Under the pieces are notes generated by a model. It was given only the letters and a program-made list of their open reading frames with translations, made no database searches and was not told the origin of the DNA. A program made the translations under genes and the position numbers. Shown piece by piece: positions 28,008-36,415 of a DNA stretch of 64,000 nucleotides (position 1 is the first letter of the stretch; each line of letters opens with the position of its first letter). Location of the stretch: NCBI RefSeq assembly GCF_003946345.1, contig NZ_RHNY01000002.1, positions 62,001 through 126,000 on the forward strand, written 5' to 3'. This stretch comes from Levilactobacillus tongjiangensis (GTDB lineage Bacteria > Bacillota > Bacilli > Lactobacillales > Lactobacillaceae).

Positions 28008-28183
28008 TGTGTAAAATAATGCAGCGATAAGTGGTAAGCTCGTCAACAGATTGTTGCCGTTCGATTGGTTCAGGAAGTAACCTGCGGCTGCATACGGTGA
28101 AACCTGCAAAGCAACCTGCACGAATACTAAACTTATATACAGCTTATTTTACTCCAAATAATATTTTATTGGAGGAACTATCT
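28008..28183 (+). promoter_or_regulatory. Structured rpsD leader, probable S4 autoregulation site
   Basis: The leader between the promoter and rpsD carries a long-range pairing ATGCAGC (about 28019-28025) with GCTGCAT (about 28088-28094) and several smaller hairpins. In Bacillus, S4 represses its own gene by binding the leader. The length and pairing fit such a site, but the exact pseudoknot was not derived. Confidence 0.5.
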
Positions 28184-28789
28184 ATGTCTCGTTACACTGG
28201 CCCAAGCTGGCGTATTTCCCGTCGTTTAGGGGTATCCCTTTCCGGCACTGGTAAAGAATTAAACCGTCGTCCTTACGCACCTGGTGATCATGGTCAAGGT
28301 CGTCGTCAAAAGTTATCTGAATACGGTACGCAATTGCGTGAAAAGCAAAAGCTCCGGTTCACTTACGGTATGACTGAACGTCAATTCTACAACTTGTTCA
28401 AGCGTGCCGGCAAGATCTCTGAAGGTACCCATGGTACGAACTTCATGATCTTACTTGAACGTCGTCTGGACAACATGGTTTACCGTTTGGGTTTGGCAAC
28501 GACTCGTCGTCAAGCTCGTCAATTGGTTAACCATGGTCACATCACTGTTGATGGCAAGCGCGTTGACATCCCTTCATACGAAGTCGAAGTTGGCCAAGTC
28601 ATCTCCGTACGTGAAAAGTCCAAGGACATGGCTATCATCAAGGGCGCTGTTGAAGCCGTTGTTGGTCGTCCACAATACGTCGAATTCGACGCTGACAAGC
28701 TGGAAGGTTCCCTTACCCGCTTCCCTCAACGTGAAGAACTCGATGCAGAACTCGACGATTCTCTTATCGTTGAATACTACAACCGTTAA
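28184..28789 (+). CDS. rpsD: 30S ribosomal protein S4
   Basis: 201 aa from the ATG at 28184 with GGAGG eight bases upstream. The longer frame opening at 28031 would place the promoter-proximal leader in the gene and is rejected. It starts [16 protein letters not shown], then has the S4 RNA-binding domain ([39 protein letters not shown]). The zinc-binding cysteines seen in some S4 proteins are absent. S4 starts 30S assembly on 16S rRNA. Single-gene unit with its own promoter and terminator, as usual in Firmicutes. Confidence 0.98.
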   Translation: MSRYTGPSWRISRRLGVSLSGTGKELNRRPYAPGDHGQGRRQKLSEYGTQLREKQKLRFTYGMTERQFYNLFKRAGKISEGTHGTNFMILLERRLDNMVYRLGLATTRRQARQLVNHGHITVDGKRVDIPSYEVEVGQVISVREKSKDMAIIKGAVEAVVGRPQYVEFDADKLEGSLTRFPQREELDAELDDSLIVEYYNR

Positions 28790-28814
28790 GATTTCGATTT
28801 TAATTGGTTTGAAA

Positions 28815-28843
28815 AGATCCTCGCCACTTGGCGGGGATTTTTT
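28815..28843 (+). terminator. Terminator after rpsD
   Basis: ATCCTCGCC/GGCGGGGAT stem with an ACTT loop and six T following. Confidence 0.9.
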
Positions 28844-28976
28844 GTTGGTTAACCATTTGGACGACACTTCTTATTTCTGCAATAAGTTCGCCATTTATTT
28901 GCAGCCTGCAAAACAATCACCATAGCTTCTGAATCTAACCTCCCCTTAAAAAGAGAATCCAGAAACAATTTTGCAG

Positions 28977-29005
28977 TTGCACAATCAATCAGGATAACCT
29001 ATTAT
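28977..29005 (+). promoter_or_regulatory. Promoter of the small secreted protein at 29054
   Basis: TTGCAC (28977-28982), 17 bases, TATTAT (29000-29005). The stretch 28846-28976 before it shows no gene. Confidence 0.65.
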
Positions 29006-29053
29006 TATTTTTAGCATGATTAAGGTTATTAATACATAAGGAGGACCATTACT

Positions 29054-29515
29054 ATGCGTCTCAAAAAGTTTAAACTGTTTTTTCTCATTGGGATTGGCTT
29101 ATCATTCTCTGGAGTCTTTCTCCAAACTAATGCACAAGCGGCCACTTGGCACAAAGGTGTCCCGTCATTTTTAAAACACAGCTTTTATCGAACAAAGCTT
29201 GAACCAAAGTATCATATAATTGACGGCAAGAAATACAAAACCATGAGTCGTCTGTACGAAGGAATTCATACATACAAAACAACCATTAAATTCAGTGGTC
29301 ACCAATACAGTATGAAGCTCTCGAATTGTAAGTACACTAAGAAGGGCACGCACTTTATTATCAGAGGAAAGTTTGATAAGAACGCTGAAGGTTACCCATC
29401 GCTTAAGGTCATCAAACATAGTAAGAAAAAACTGACTGTCAGTTCAGGCACATTGTATAAGCACCCCTCTAGAATTTACTACAACGAAGCAGATAAAATG
29501 ACGAAAATTAAATAA
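29054..29515 (+). CDS. Small secreted basic protein, unknown function
   Basis: 153 aa; ATG with AAGGAGG nine bases upstream. A clear signal peptide (MRLKKFKLFFLIGIGLSF and on) ends near NAQA-ATW. The mature part is lysine and tyrosine rich and starts TWHKGVPSFLKHSFYRTK. Its composition and WHKG opening resemble small secreted proteins often seen in lactobacilli, but I cannot assign a domain. It has its own promoter and is followed at a distance of 65 bases by a second small secreted protein. Base composition is more AT-rich than the flanking housekeeping genes. Confidence 0.75.
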   Translation: MRLKKFKLFFLIGIGLSFSGVFLQTNAQAATWHKGVPSFLKHSFYRTKLEPKYHIIDGKKYKTMSRLYEGIHTYKTTIKFSGHQYSMKLSNCKYTKKGTHFIIRGKFDKNAEGYPSLKVIKHSKKKLTVSSGTLYKHPSRIYYNEADKMTKIK

Positions 29516-29580
29516 CTATAAATGAGATTCACGCTCTCCAAACTATATACTTTTCATGTTTCAAGAAAGAAGTTCTAGTA

Positions 29581-29985
29581 ATGCTCAAACGAACCCTAAT
29601 GGTTTTCGTCGCCGTGCTAACCTTTGGCGGTATTTTCACCGCTACCACAACGACGCCCGTAGATGCTCATGCATCCGTTCACTATATCAAATGGCATTGC
29701 AAAAAATACAAATCAAAATATACAATCAAACAGATGCGTAAGAAGTATCATTTAAAATATAAAAAATCCAAATTTTATGGCTATACGACCAAAGATAATT
29801 ACTTTTATGGTATTACGACCAAAGGCGCCTACCAACACCGTTCAACCGACGTCGATGCCTTCCCTACCATTCATCACAAGGGCACCTATGCTATGTTCAG
29901 ATCAAAAACATTTGATGGCGGCAACGCCTACGGTTTAGACTACGTTAATTTAAAGACTGGCAAGCACTATCACGATCAAGCCTAA
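29581..29985 (+). CDS. Second small secreted basic protein, unknown function
   Basis: 134 aa. Signal peptide with cleavage probably near PVDAHA. The mature part is rich in K, Y and H and carries a tandem-like pattern FYGYTTKDNYFYGITTKGAYQHRS. It shows no obvious sequence similarity to the protein encoded just upstream apart from composition. The Shine-Dalgarno (AAGAAAG) is weak. Probably co-transcribed with the upstream gene, up to the hairpin at 30024-30056. Confidence 0.65.
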   Translation: MLKRTLMVFVAVLTFGGIFTATTTTPVDAHASVHYIKWHCKKYKSKYTIKQMRKKYHLKYKKSKFYGYTTKDNYFYGITTKGAYQHRSTDVDAFPTIHHKGTYAMFRSKTFDGGNAYGLDYVNLKTGKHYHDQA

Positions 29986-30023
29986 ATTAAGGTCTTACTC
30001 ATCCGCTTTTCAATTAACCGATT

Positions 30024-30056
30024 AAAAAATCCCCGCCAATTGGCAGGGATTTTTAT
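30024..30056. terminator. Bidirectional terminator
   Basis: AATCCC-GCC AATT GGC-GGGATT stem with A-run on the left and T-run on the right; serves the secreted-protein genes on plus and the AI-2E family gene on minus. Confidence 0.85.
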
Positions 30057-30072
30057 TTGTTAATCCTGAAAA

Positions 30073-31113
30073 TTACGCATCCTTCGACTCCGCCGCCACG
30101 TGCTTAGGCTTCAGCTGAACATCGAACACGTCCAGTAAGAAAGCGACCAGTGGGACACCGACCAGCAGGCCCCAAGCACCAAAAATCTGTTCGCTCACAA
30201 TTAACGTAATGAACGTCACGAAGATCGGTAAATTGGTGGCATTGGCCATCAACCGTGGGTGCAGGAAGTAGGATTCAAACATGTGAATCAACACGATGAT
30301 AATTAGAACCGCAATCACCCGGATAAGGCCACCCGTGACAAAAGCCACGATGCTTAACGGAATCAGTGAAATCAAGACTCCCGCTACCGGAATCAATCCT
30401 AAGAAGAAGACCATAATCCCTAAAATTAGAAGACTAGGCATACCAATGAGCCATAAGCCTAAGACCATCAGGATTGTATTGATTGTACAAATTAAGAGTT
30501 GCGTCTCGATAACCGTGCCAAAGATTTGAACAAATTTCATAATCAATTGGCCCATAGGCACGAACAATCCGGCAAAACGACTCTTGGTGAAGGCGTGGGC
30601 AAACACCTGCAACTGCCCCTTCGTTAAATTAAAGATAAATCCAAAGAAGAAGGCCAACAAAATCGTTTCAACCCCCGAACTAAACCGTGAGATTTGACCC
30701 AGCCCACTGGTAAACAAGGTCTTACCGTTACTGATGACAGAGGCATTCTGGGAAAGATTCTTCACCATTTTTGTAAACATCGTCTGTAACTGCGGATACG
30801 TCACAATTATTTTATCAATGGTATGCGGTAAGTGAGCCGCCTCCGACACCAACGGTGGAATAATCTGCGAGAACGCCGCCACCAAGACTACTAAAAATAA
30901 CAGATAAACCAGTAGCGTCGCCCACAAGTGATGCAGGTGCAGGCGTCCCTCAATTCTAGTAATCGCGGCATTCCCCAGATAAATAAAAATGATGGTGAAC
31001 AATGCCAGCGACAGAAATGCCCGGGCTTCCCAGGCAATTAAAATTAACAATACCAAAGCTATGTAAAACGCGGTCAATGGGTTGCGCCACAACCGTTTCA
31101 TCAATTCAAACAC
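30073..31113 (-). CDS. AI-2E family transporter (PF01594 membrane protein)
   Basis: 346 aa; GTG start with GGGGGAG upstream. Seven to eight membrane segments and the typical family features: a soluble-ish loop in the first half, then GMPSLLILGIMVFFLGLIPVAG and the late motif GAWGLLVGVPLVAFLLDVF. The family includes TqsA, but most members are not shown to carry autoinducer-2 and several are Na+/H+ antiporters, so substrate is unknown. Convergent with the secreted genes. Confidence 0.88.
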   Translation of the reverse strand: MFELMKRLWRNPLTAFYIALVLLILIAWEARAFLSLALFTIIFIYLGNAAITRIEGRLHLHHLWATLLVYLLFLVVLVAAFSQIIPPLVSEAAHLPHTIDKIIVTYPQLQTMFTKMVKNLSQNASVISNGKTLFTSGLGQISRFSSGVETILLAFFFGFIFNLTKGQLQVFAHAFTKSRFAGLFVPMGQLIMKFVQIFGTVIETQLLICTINTILMVLGLWLIGMPSLLILGIMVFFLGLIPVAGVLISLIPLSIVAFVTGGLIRVIAVLIIIVLIHMFESYFLHPRLMANATNLPIFVTFITLIVSEQIFGAWGLLVGVPLVAFLLDVFDVQLKPKHVAAESKDA

Positions 31114-31194
31114 ACAAACTCCCCCTCAAATTTTCTAAGCCATGATTTCCATCAAGGATTAGTTTGTCTCAGACTTACGCATATCGGCGACGAC

Positions 31195-31794
31195 TCACAC
31201 CCGAATCAATTGATCATACACTGGCAGCAAAGCCTGCACGGTCGCTCGAATCACGCGCGCTTGTTCCGCCGGTGACCCCGTGAAGAAGTCACTCCCGCGC
31301 AGAAAGTTCCGACCAACCTGCCACTCTGCATGGCGGTTGGCTTGAGTCGCCATCAACGCTTGATAGGTCTCCCGATTCAACGGCACCCCACTATTCTTGT
31401 CCGTGTGATCACCACCACACGCAAAACCAGCTGGCAGTTGTAAAACGAGATCTTCTTTGAGGCCACTCAACAGTGCCTGCCGATTCTTGGCCTCTTGCAA
31501 CACCGCCAACCAGATAAAGAAACGGTCATCCCAGAACCCAATTTCAATGTGTGGTAGCATCTTATACCCCCGTTTAGAGGTACTAAAAGCCACCCACGTG
31601 TCAGTTGGTGGATTCTTGGTTCGCCGACGGTGCTGTGAAACGTGATCATAGATGGGCACCGCCAATTGCGCAAATGTTTCCTGCAGATCCGCCACTGTTT
31701 CTAGAAACTTAGGATCAATCTGAGCTTGAATCTTCCCCAACCGTCCTGGTAACGTCGGGTCGTCAAAAACGTGAAAATCTTGATCCAGATACAT
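31195..31794 (-). CDS. DUF1054 family protein (YktB-like)
   Basis: 199 aa, ATG with AAGGAGG upstream. The protein shows the DUF1054 hallmarks DTWVAFSTSKRGYKMLPHIEIGFWDD and LPAGFACGGDHTDKN. Function unknown; conserved in Firmicutes. It is divergent from the yueI-like gene with a 75-base shared upstream region. Confidence 0.88.
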   Translation of the reverse strand: MYLDQDFHVFDDPTLPGRLGKIQAQIDPKFLETVADLQETFAQLAVPIYDHVSQHRRRTKNPPTDTWVAFSTSKRGYKMLPHIEIGFWDDRFFIWLAVLQEAKNRQALLSGLKEDLVLQLPAGFACGGDHTDKNSGVPLNRETYQALMATQANRHAEWQVGRNFLRGSDFFTGSPAEQARVIRATVQALLPVYDQLIRV

Positions 31795-31830
31795 GACAAG
31801 GCCTCCTTGCTAAACGTGACTCTGATTCCA

Positions 31831-31839
31831 TGTTATACT
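31831..31839 (+). promoter_or_regulatory. Extended -10 promoter of the yueI-like gene
   Basis: TGTTATACT: a -10 TATACT with TG extension, 31 bases before the start codon. No standard-spaced -35. Confidence 0.5.
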
Positions 31840-31869
31840 GGTAAGACTAATTTGAAAAGAGGGAACTGT

Positions 31870-32334
31870 ATGGCTGAAAAGAGTCAAATGGAACAACATT
31901 TACAAAATTCCGTCTACGGCACACCGAAAATCAATCCCGATGAGCAACGCCACTACCTCGGAACTTTCCGGGAACGCGTCTCGCTGGCGATGACCATTTC
32001 CGAGGTGACTGACCGAAAAAATTTGGACGCCTTCATCACTGAGATTTCCGCTCACCCAGACTTTCAAGTCATCTTAAACGGCCACATTGACCAGACTGAT
32101 CTAGGACCTTACATGAAACTGGCAAGCCAACATAACTTGAAATTTACCATCAAGCAAGACGAAATCTACGGTGTCAATGACACTGATTTGGGATTAGTCG
32201 TTGCCAGTGACCACGCCATCAACGAAAATCCCATTTTACTGGCCAAGAAGTATCCCGCTAATCGGGACCTGACCACTACGAACGCTAAAACACCGGCCAA
32301 GACCTCCTGGCTCGATAAATTATTACATCACTGA
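31870..32334 (+). CDS. YueI family protein (DUF1694)
   Basis: 154 aa from the ATG at 31870 with GAGGGAA upstream; the frame opens further up at 31771 but that part overlaps the divergent gene and its promoter. It shows the family features GTPKINPDEQRHYLGTFRERVSLAMT and DFQVILNGHIDQ..LGPYMKLASQ. Related to the ribosomal-L7Ae-like YueI proteins of unknown function. It stands 16 bases before rarA and is likely co-transcribed with it. Confidence 0.85.
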   Translation: MAEKSQMEQHLQNSVYGTPKINPDEQRHYLGTFRERVSLAMTISEVTDRKNLDAFITEISAHPDFQVILNGHIDQTDLGPYMKLASQHNLKFTIKQDEIYGVNDTDLGLVVASDHAINENPILLAKKYPANRDLTTTNAKTPAKTSWLDKLLHH

Positions 32335-32350
32335 GAAAGGAGTCCCATTT

Positions 32351-33631
32351 GTGGCTCAACACCCATTAGCCTACCGCATGCGACCTCGGAAACTAGAAGA
32401 GGTCGTCGGCCAACAAGCATTGGTCGGTCCGGGTAAAATCATTGCTCGGATGGTTGCGGCTAAATTACTATCATCCATGATTCTCTACGGACCGCCTGGC
32501 ACTGGTAAAACCAGTATTGCCAGCGCCATCGCCGGCTCAACTAAATACGCCTTTCGCAAGCTGAATGCCGCCACGGACACTAAGAAAGACCTCCAGGTCG
32601 TCGCGGAAGAAGCTAAGATGAGTGGCACCGTGATTCTCTTATTAGATGAAATTCATCGCCTAGACAAGACCAAGCAAGACTTTCTACTCCCCCACCTGGA
32701 GAGTGGCCGGATTATCCTAATCGGCGCCACGACGGAAAATCCCTACATCAACATTAATCCTGCCATTCGGAGCCGAACCCAGATTTTCGAGGTGCACCCT
32801 TTGTCACTAGCTGACATTCAAACTGCTCTCCAACGGGCTATTGACGATGAGGAACGGGGGCTGGGTAAATTACCCCTCGTGGTGGACAAAGACGCACTGG
32901 CCTTTATGGCTGGAGCCACCAATGGCGACCTGCGTAGTGCCTTGAACGGCCTGGAATTAGCCGCCCAATCCACCCCACCTGATGCGGAATCTGGTAAGAT
33001 TCACGTGTCCCTCGCGGTGGCTGAAGCCTGCTTCCAACGCAAAGCTCTGGTCGGCGATAAGAACGGGGACGCCCACTACGATGTTATTTCGGCGTTTCAA
33101 AAATCCATTCGAGGGAGCGACACTGACGCCGCCCTCCACTACCTGGCCCAACTGGTCGCGGCCGGTGACCTGCCGGCCATCTGCCGCCGATTGATGGTCA
33201 TTGCCTATGAAGATATTGGCCTGGCCAATTTACCGGCAGCGGCTCGAACAGTCCAAGCAGTCCAAGCAGCACAACAACTAGGGTTACCTGAAGGCCGGAT
33301 TCCCCTGGCCGATGCCGTAATTGAATTATGCCTCTCACCGAAATCCAACTCTGGAATCGCGGCGGTCGACGCCGCTTTAGCTGACGTTTTAAACGGCCAC
33401 AACGGTGCCGTTCCAGCTCACCTAAAGGATGCCCACTATAGTGGCGCCAAAAAGCTGGGCCATGGCAACAACTATCAATTCCCCCATGATTTCCCCGGGG
33501 ACTGGGTCAAGCAACAATATCTCCCAGATACCTTGAAGCACGCTGAGTACTACCATCCGAAAACCAACGGCCGGTTTGAAAGTCAATTGGCTGAACAGTA
33601 TCGTAAGCTTCGTTCTGCTAATCAAAATTGA
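32351..33631 (+). CDS. rarA: Replication-associated recombination protein RarA (MgsA)
   Basis: 426 aa; GTG start with AAAGGAG upstream. AAA+ ATPase: Walker A GPPGTGKTS, Walker B ILLLDEIHRL, sensor 1 IGATTENP, and the C-terminal tetramerisation domain of the RarA/WRNIP1 family (ending near HDFPGDWVKQQYLPD). RarA acts at stalled replication forks. Directly after its stop codon lies the promoter of a 6S-like RNA; in Bacillus rarA is also close to the 6S-1 gene. Confidence 0.96.
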   Translation: MAQHPLAYRMRPRKLEEVVGQQALVGPGKIIARMVAAKLLSSMILYGPPGTGKTSIASAIAGSTKYAFRKLNAATDTKKDLQVVAEEAKMSGTVILLLDEIHRLDKTKQDFLLPHLESGRIILIGATTENPYININPAIRSRTQIFEVHPLSLADIQTALQRAIDDEERGLGKLPLVVDKDALAFMAGATNGDLRSALNGLELAAQSTPPDAESGKIHVSLAVAEACFQRKALVGDKNGDAHYDVISAFQKSIRGSDTDAALHYLAQLVAAGDLPAICRRLMVIAYEDIGLANLPAAARTVQAVQAAQQLGLPEGRIPLADAVIELCLSPKSNSGIAAVDAALADVLNGHNGAVPAHLKDAHYSGAKKLGHGNNYQFPHDFPGDWVKQQYLPDTLKHAEYYHPKTNGRFESQLAEQYRKLRSANQN

Positions 33632-33635
33632 TAAA

Positions 33636-33664
33636 TTGATATTTAATCTTTTGTATGCTAATAT
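33636..33664 (+). promoter_or_regulatory. Promoter of the 6S-like RNA
   Basis: TTGATA (33636-33641), 17 bases, TAATAT (33659-33664), starting 5 bases after the rarA stop. Predicted start near 33671. Confidence 0.75.
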
Positions 33665-33670
33665 ACAAGT

Positions 33671-33906
33671 AGTTCTAAGGTGTACGCGTTGTCTCACTAC
33701 AAGTTGCCGAACAAGTAATTCTTAAACGGGATCGCAAGATGCTTGAGAACATGACATGCCTTTTCACTTGGAAGTCAGACGCTCTTGCTAGCTTTCCCCC
33801 CTGCATTGTCATCGCGGGTCAACATGACTGGACAATTAACGGCACCACTTAGATCAACCAAAGCTTTGCTTTGAGGGCCATTCCATTGAATGGTCCTTTT
33901 CTTTTT
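33671..33906 (+). ncRNA. ssrS: 6S RNA candidate (Lacto-usp motif)
   Basis: A non-coding transcript unit with its own promoter and terminator. The ends pair: CTAAG-GTG (33675-33682) with CAC-CA-CTTAG (33843-33852), then TTGTC (33689-33693) with GACAA (33831-33835), leaving a long irregular hairpin with an open middle, as in 6S RNA. The mature RNA would end near 33855, before the terminator. It lies after rarA and before a hypothetical gene plus usp, exactly the setting described for the Lacto-usp RNA motif, which has been proposed to be 6S RNA. 6S RNA binds the housekeeping RNA polymerase. No covariance-model search was possible here. Confidence 0.75.
33875..33906 (+). terminator. Terminator of the 6S-like RNA
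   Basis: GGGCCATTC/GAATGGTCC with a CATT loop, followed by TTTTCTTTTT. 33907-34105 holds no further gene that I can see. Confidence 0.8.
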
Positions 33907-34105
33907 AAGCAAATTACGTAAAATTCCGACCACTGTTTATGAATTCATACTTCTTCGCCCCAAGCCCCCAAAATTCATGTATACTTAAACCTACTTACGT
34001 GATTGATTGGGTAGCTTCCCTACTGAGTGACGCGAAGTCTACGACCAATTTTTCCACATTATCCCAACTTTATCTAACGCAAAATATTTAAGGAGGATCC
34101 ATCTC

Positions 34106-34393
34106 TTGGCTATTACGATTTTAATGGTTTGTTACACCCTCTTGGCCTTTGGTATCGGCTGGTACCTGTTCAGCCACCGTTCAAGGCCCTTCCTCGTCTT
34201 CCATCCAGAAACGACGCCCGCTCTCAGTCGAGTTGTCACAGCTGCCGGACTTATTTTGATGCTTTTAGGGGTCGTGGCAGGCGCCGCTACCATCATCAAT
34301 AACAGTATCTTCTTAGCCAGCACCCTATTAGTAGGTGTTGTCATTATTATTGTCCTGCAACTAATCTTGTTACATTGGTTTCCCAAGGGGTAA
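34106..34393 (+). CDS. Small membrane protein, unknown function
   Basis: 95 aa, TTG start with AAGGAGG nine bases upstream. Three hydrophobic segments (about 3-22, 42-62 and 66-90) with little soluble sequence, in between a short loop SHRSRPFLVFHPETTPALSR. No family recognised. It is the hypothetical gene that regularly separates the Lacto-usp RNA and usp in lactic acid bacteria. It may be co-transcribed with usp. Confidence 0.7.
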   Translation: MAITILMVCYTLLAFGIGWYLFSHRSRPFLVFHPETTPALSRVVTAAGLILMLLGVVAGAATIINNSIFLASTLLVGVVIIIVLQLILLHWFPKG

Positions 34394-34488
34394 CCGTTTA
34401 CAAATTTGTCACCTTTTTTGTCATTTCGCTGTTTTTTTCATGATAAATAACGTATGATAAGAGTATAAAGTAATGAGAGGTGAACAAT

Positions 34489-34968
34489 ATGTTACAACAA
34501 TACAAGCACATTTTAGTTCCAGTTGACGGTTCTTACGAAGCAGAATTAGCCTTCAAGAAAGCGGTCGCTGTTGCTAAGCGTAACGATGCTGATTTACATC
34601 TCGTTCACGTTGTTGATACGCGGGCCTTCCAAAACATTTCTAGCTTCGATACCAGCATGGTTGAACAAGTCACAGAAACTGCTAAGAAGACGCTCGACAA
34701 GTACGTGGCTGATGCTAAGGCTGATGGCTTAAAGAGCATTGACTACGCTATCGAATATGGGGCTCCTAAGACCATTATCGCTCGCGATGTTCCACGGGAT
34801 AACGACACTGACCTGATTATGATTGGTGCAACTGGTTTAAATGCCGTTGAACGGCTCCTGATTGGCTCCGTGACCGAATACGTTACTCGGACCGCTGTCT
34901 GCGACGTTATCGTTGTTCGGACTGACTTGGACAACCAACCCGCTAAGGTTTCTCGTCCGGAAGCCTAA
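34489..34968 (+). CDS. Universal stress protein, UspA family
   Basis: 159 aa from the ATG at 34489 (GAGAGGTG seven bases upstream; a GTG at 34480 lies within that site). Begins YKHILVPVDGSYEAELAF and ends with the ATP-binding loop GATGLNAVERLLIGSVTEYV. UspA-type ATP-binding fold; stress and stationary-phase roles are known for the family, not for this gene. Followed by a strong terminator. Confidence 0.95.
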   Translation: MLQQYKHILVPVDGSYEAELAFKKAVAVAKRNDADLHLVHVVDTRAFQNISSFDTSMVEQVTETAKKTLDKYVADAKADGLKSIDYAIEYGAPKTIIARDVPRDNDTDLIMIGATGLNAVERLLIGSVTEYVTRTAVCDVIVVRTDLDNQPAKVSRPEA

Positions 34969-34988
34969 GTTAATTTTGATAAACCCAA

Positions 34989-35017
34989 CACCGTTGCTTT
35001 AGCAACGGTGTTTTTTT
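34989..35017 (+). terminator. Terminator after usp
   Basis: CACCGTTGC TTTA GCAACGGTG and seven T. Confidence 0.92.
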
Positions 35018-35059
35018 GTCTGTAGAGAGTGAGAAAAAGGCAGTTAGTCAATCAGCATT

Positions 35060-35120
35060 AACGTCGATAGACCAATAATCCTGGTCTTGGATTGTTGGTC
35101 TATCGGGAATAAGCGACGTT
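35060..35120. repeat. Orphan long inverted repeat between usp and the XRE gene
   Basis: A 16-bp stem (35066-35081 with 35089-35104, one G-U pair, 7-base loop) is extended by AACGTCG (35060-35066) with CGACGTT (35114-35120) after a 9-base bulge. No T-run follows on either strand. It lies between two other terminators, so it is not needed to end a known gene. Confidence 0.65.
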
Positions 35121-35152
35121 TACCACCCGCAAATAGTTAACAACGACAAAAA

Positions 35153-35180
35153 CAGCTCATGGGACGCGTCCCATGAGCTG
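35153..35180 (-). terminator. Perfect 28-base palindrome, terminator of the XRE gene
   Basis: A 14-bp half-site repeated as a perfect palindrome, followed on the minus strand by TTTTTG, 25 bases after the regulator's stop codon. Confidence 0.8.
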
Positions 35181-35204
35181 TTCAATTTCAGATCAGTTAA
35201 GGTG

Positions 35205-36062
35205 TTACTCCAATAAGGTTGAGCCCACTGCCGGGGCCAAACGTTCTTGTAAGGCCACGTTATGCGTCACTAAAGCCAAAGTCTTCGCAATCATTAGACT
35301 CCGCTTAGCAGCAGCTTTAGACATCAAGGCCTGCTCCGCCTGCCCCTTCACTTCATACAAGACGTCAATCAGGTAAAGTGACGCCTGGTGTTTAACCGCG
35401 GACAAAGCTGCTTCCACACTCTCAATAACCAGTTGCGGCAGTTGTAATTCTAAGTACATCTTGGCAATTTGGTAGCGCGCCCACACCAACCGTTTAAAGG
35501 TGGATTCGTCATGCCACTCGAAATCATCCAGGTAGGACACGGCTTCATTCAAGTAATAGCGGGCCTTATCCAATTCGTGCCGTGACAAGTAGGCACTCGC
35601 CATCCCTACATTCCCCACGATGGCATAGAGGTCCCAAGGCATCTTGAACGTCTTGTGCAACAACAGGTTAAAGTGGAAAATGGCTTCGTCTGGCCGACGA
35701 TGAGCTCCCAATTCTACGAAGCCCCGGTAGTAGTGATACCGTTCCCGGTCAAACGAGTTTTGAACGTTGGTCATTTCTAGCTTCCCCAAGAGGCTAGCAG
35801 CTACCAAGTAATCTTCCCGCCGAATTGCCACAGAAATGGCCTCAAACTGTTCGTCCATCCCACTTCCAAGACCAGACAAGACGTCGCTTAGCGAGATGTT
35901 CAATCGCCGACAAATCTGCAAGATAATTTTGATACTTGGCACCTTATTTTTCTTTTCCATCAAGCTCACCGTGGCCTGTGTGCAGATACCATCGGCTAAT
36001 TCCTGCTGGGATAAATTCTTTTGCTTACGATATTGTTTCACTTTACTTCCTAATAATCGCAT
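35205..36062 (-). CDS. XRE-family transcriptional regulator with helical C-terminal domain
   Basis: 285 aa from the ATG at 36062 with GAGGAGG upstream; the longer frame to 36143 has no ribosome binding site. N-terminal HTH_3 domain (VKQYRKQKNLSQQELADGICTQATVSLMEKK), then a long all-helical part that looks like TPR repeats. This architecture occurs in the Rgg/PlcR-type regulators that may sense small peptides. No short peptide gene of the kind sensed by such regulators was recognised next to it. Regulatory target unknown. Confidence 0.88.
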   Translation of the reverse strand: MRLLGSKVKQYRKQKNLSQQELADGICTQATVSLMEKKNKVPSIKIILQICRRLNISLSDVLSGLGSGMDEQFEAISVAIRREDYLVAASLLGKLEMTNVQNSFDRERYHYYRGFVELGAHRRPDEAIFHFNLLLHKTFKMPWDLYAIVGNVGMASAYLSRHELDKARYYLNEAVSYLDDFEWHDESTFKRLVWARYQIAKMYLELQLPQLVIESVEAALSAVKHQASLYLIDVLYEVKGQAEQALMSKAAAKRSLMIAKTLALVTHNVALQERLAPAVGSTLLE

Positions 36063-36415
36063 GTGCTCCTCCTCGCGTATGGTAACGTTGGCAGTGGCTG
36101 TTTGTCTGATAAAGCCGAACATTACTCGAATTACGAGCGGCAATTATTTTTAACTATAAGACATAATAATCGCTAAATTCCTACCCCGGAATATAAATGG
36201 CCTAGTCCGGTTGCCTTTATCATTAAGTCTAATAATAAGGGATTTCTAAGGGATTACAAGCAATATACTAGATTATGAAAGAACTCTAATTTGTCTAGGC
36301 CGTTTCTTCATTTCACTACAAATAAATTTATAAATGGCTGCCGTCAGTCCGAATTTATTCAAAATATTAATTGTCTAAGTTCGTATATTACCCATTCAAT
36401 TGATTATCCAACAAT
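36063..36415. other. AT-rich intergenic region
   Basis: About 350 bases, clearly more AT-rich than its surroundings, holding the upstream region of the XRE gene on one side and the 3' end region of the GDPD gene on the other. I found no strong promoter pair, terminator or short gene in it. Confidence 0.4.

Noticed and set aside
28031-28183. N-terminal extension of rpsD to an upstream ATG
   Set aside because: S4 starts [10 protein letters not shown] in relatives, and a perfect GGAGG lies before 28184; the upstream part is the leader RNA.
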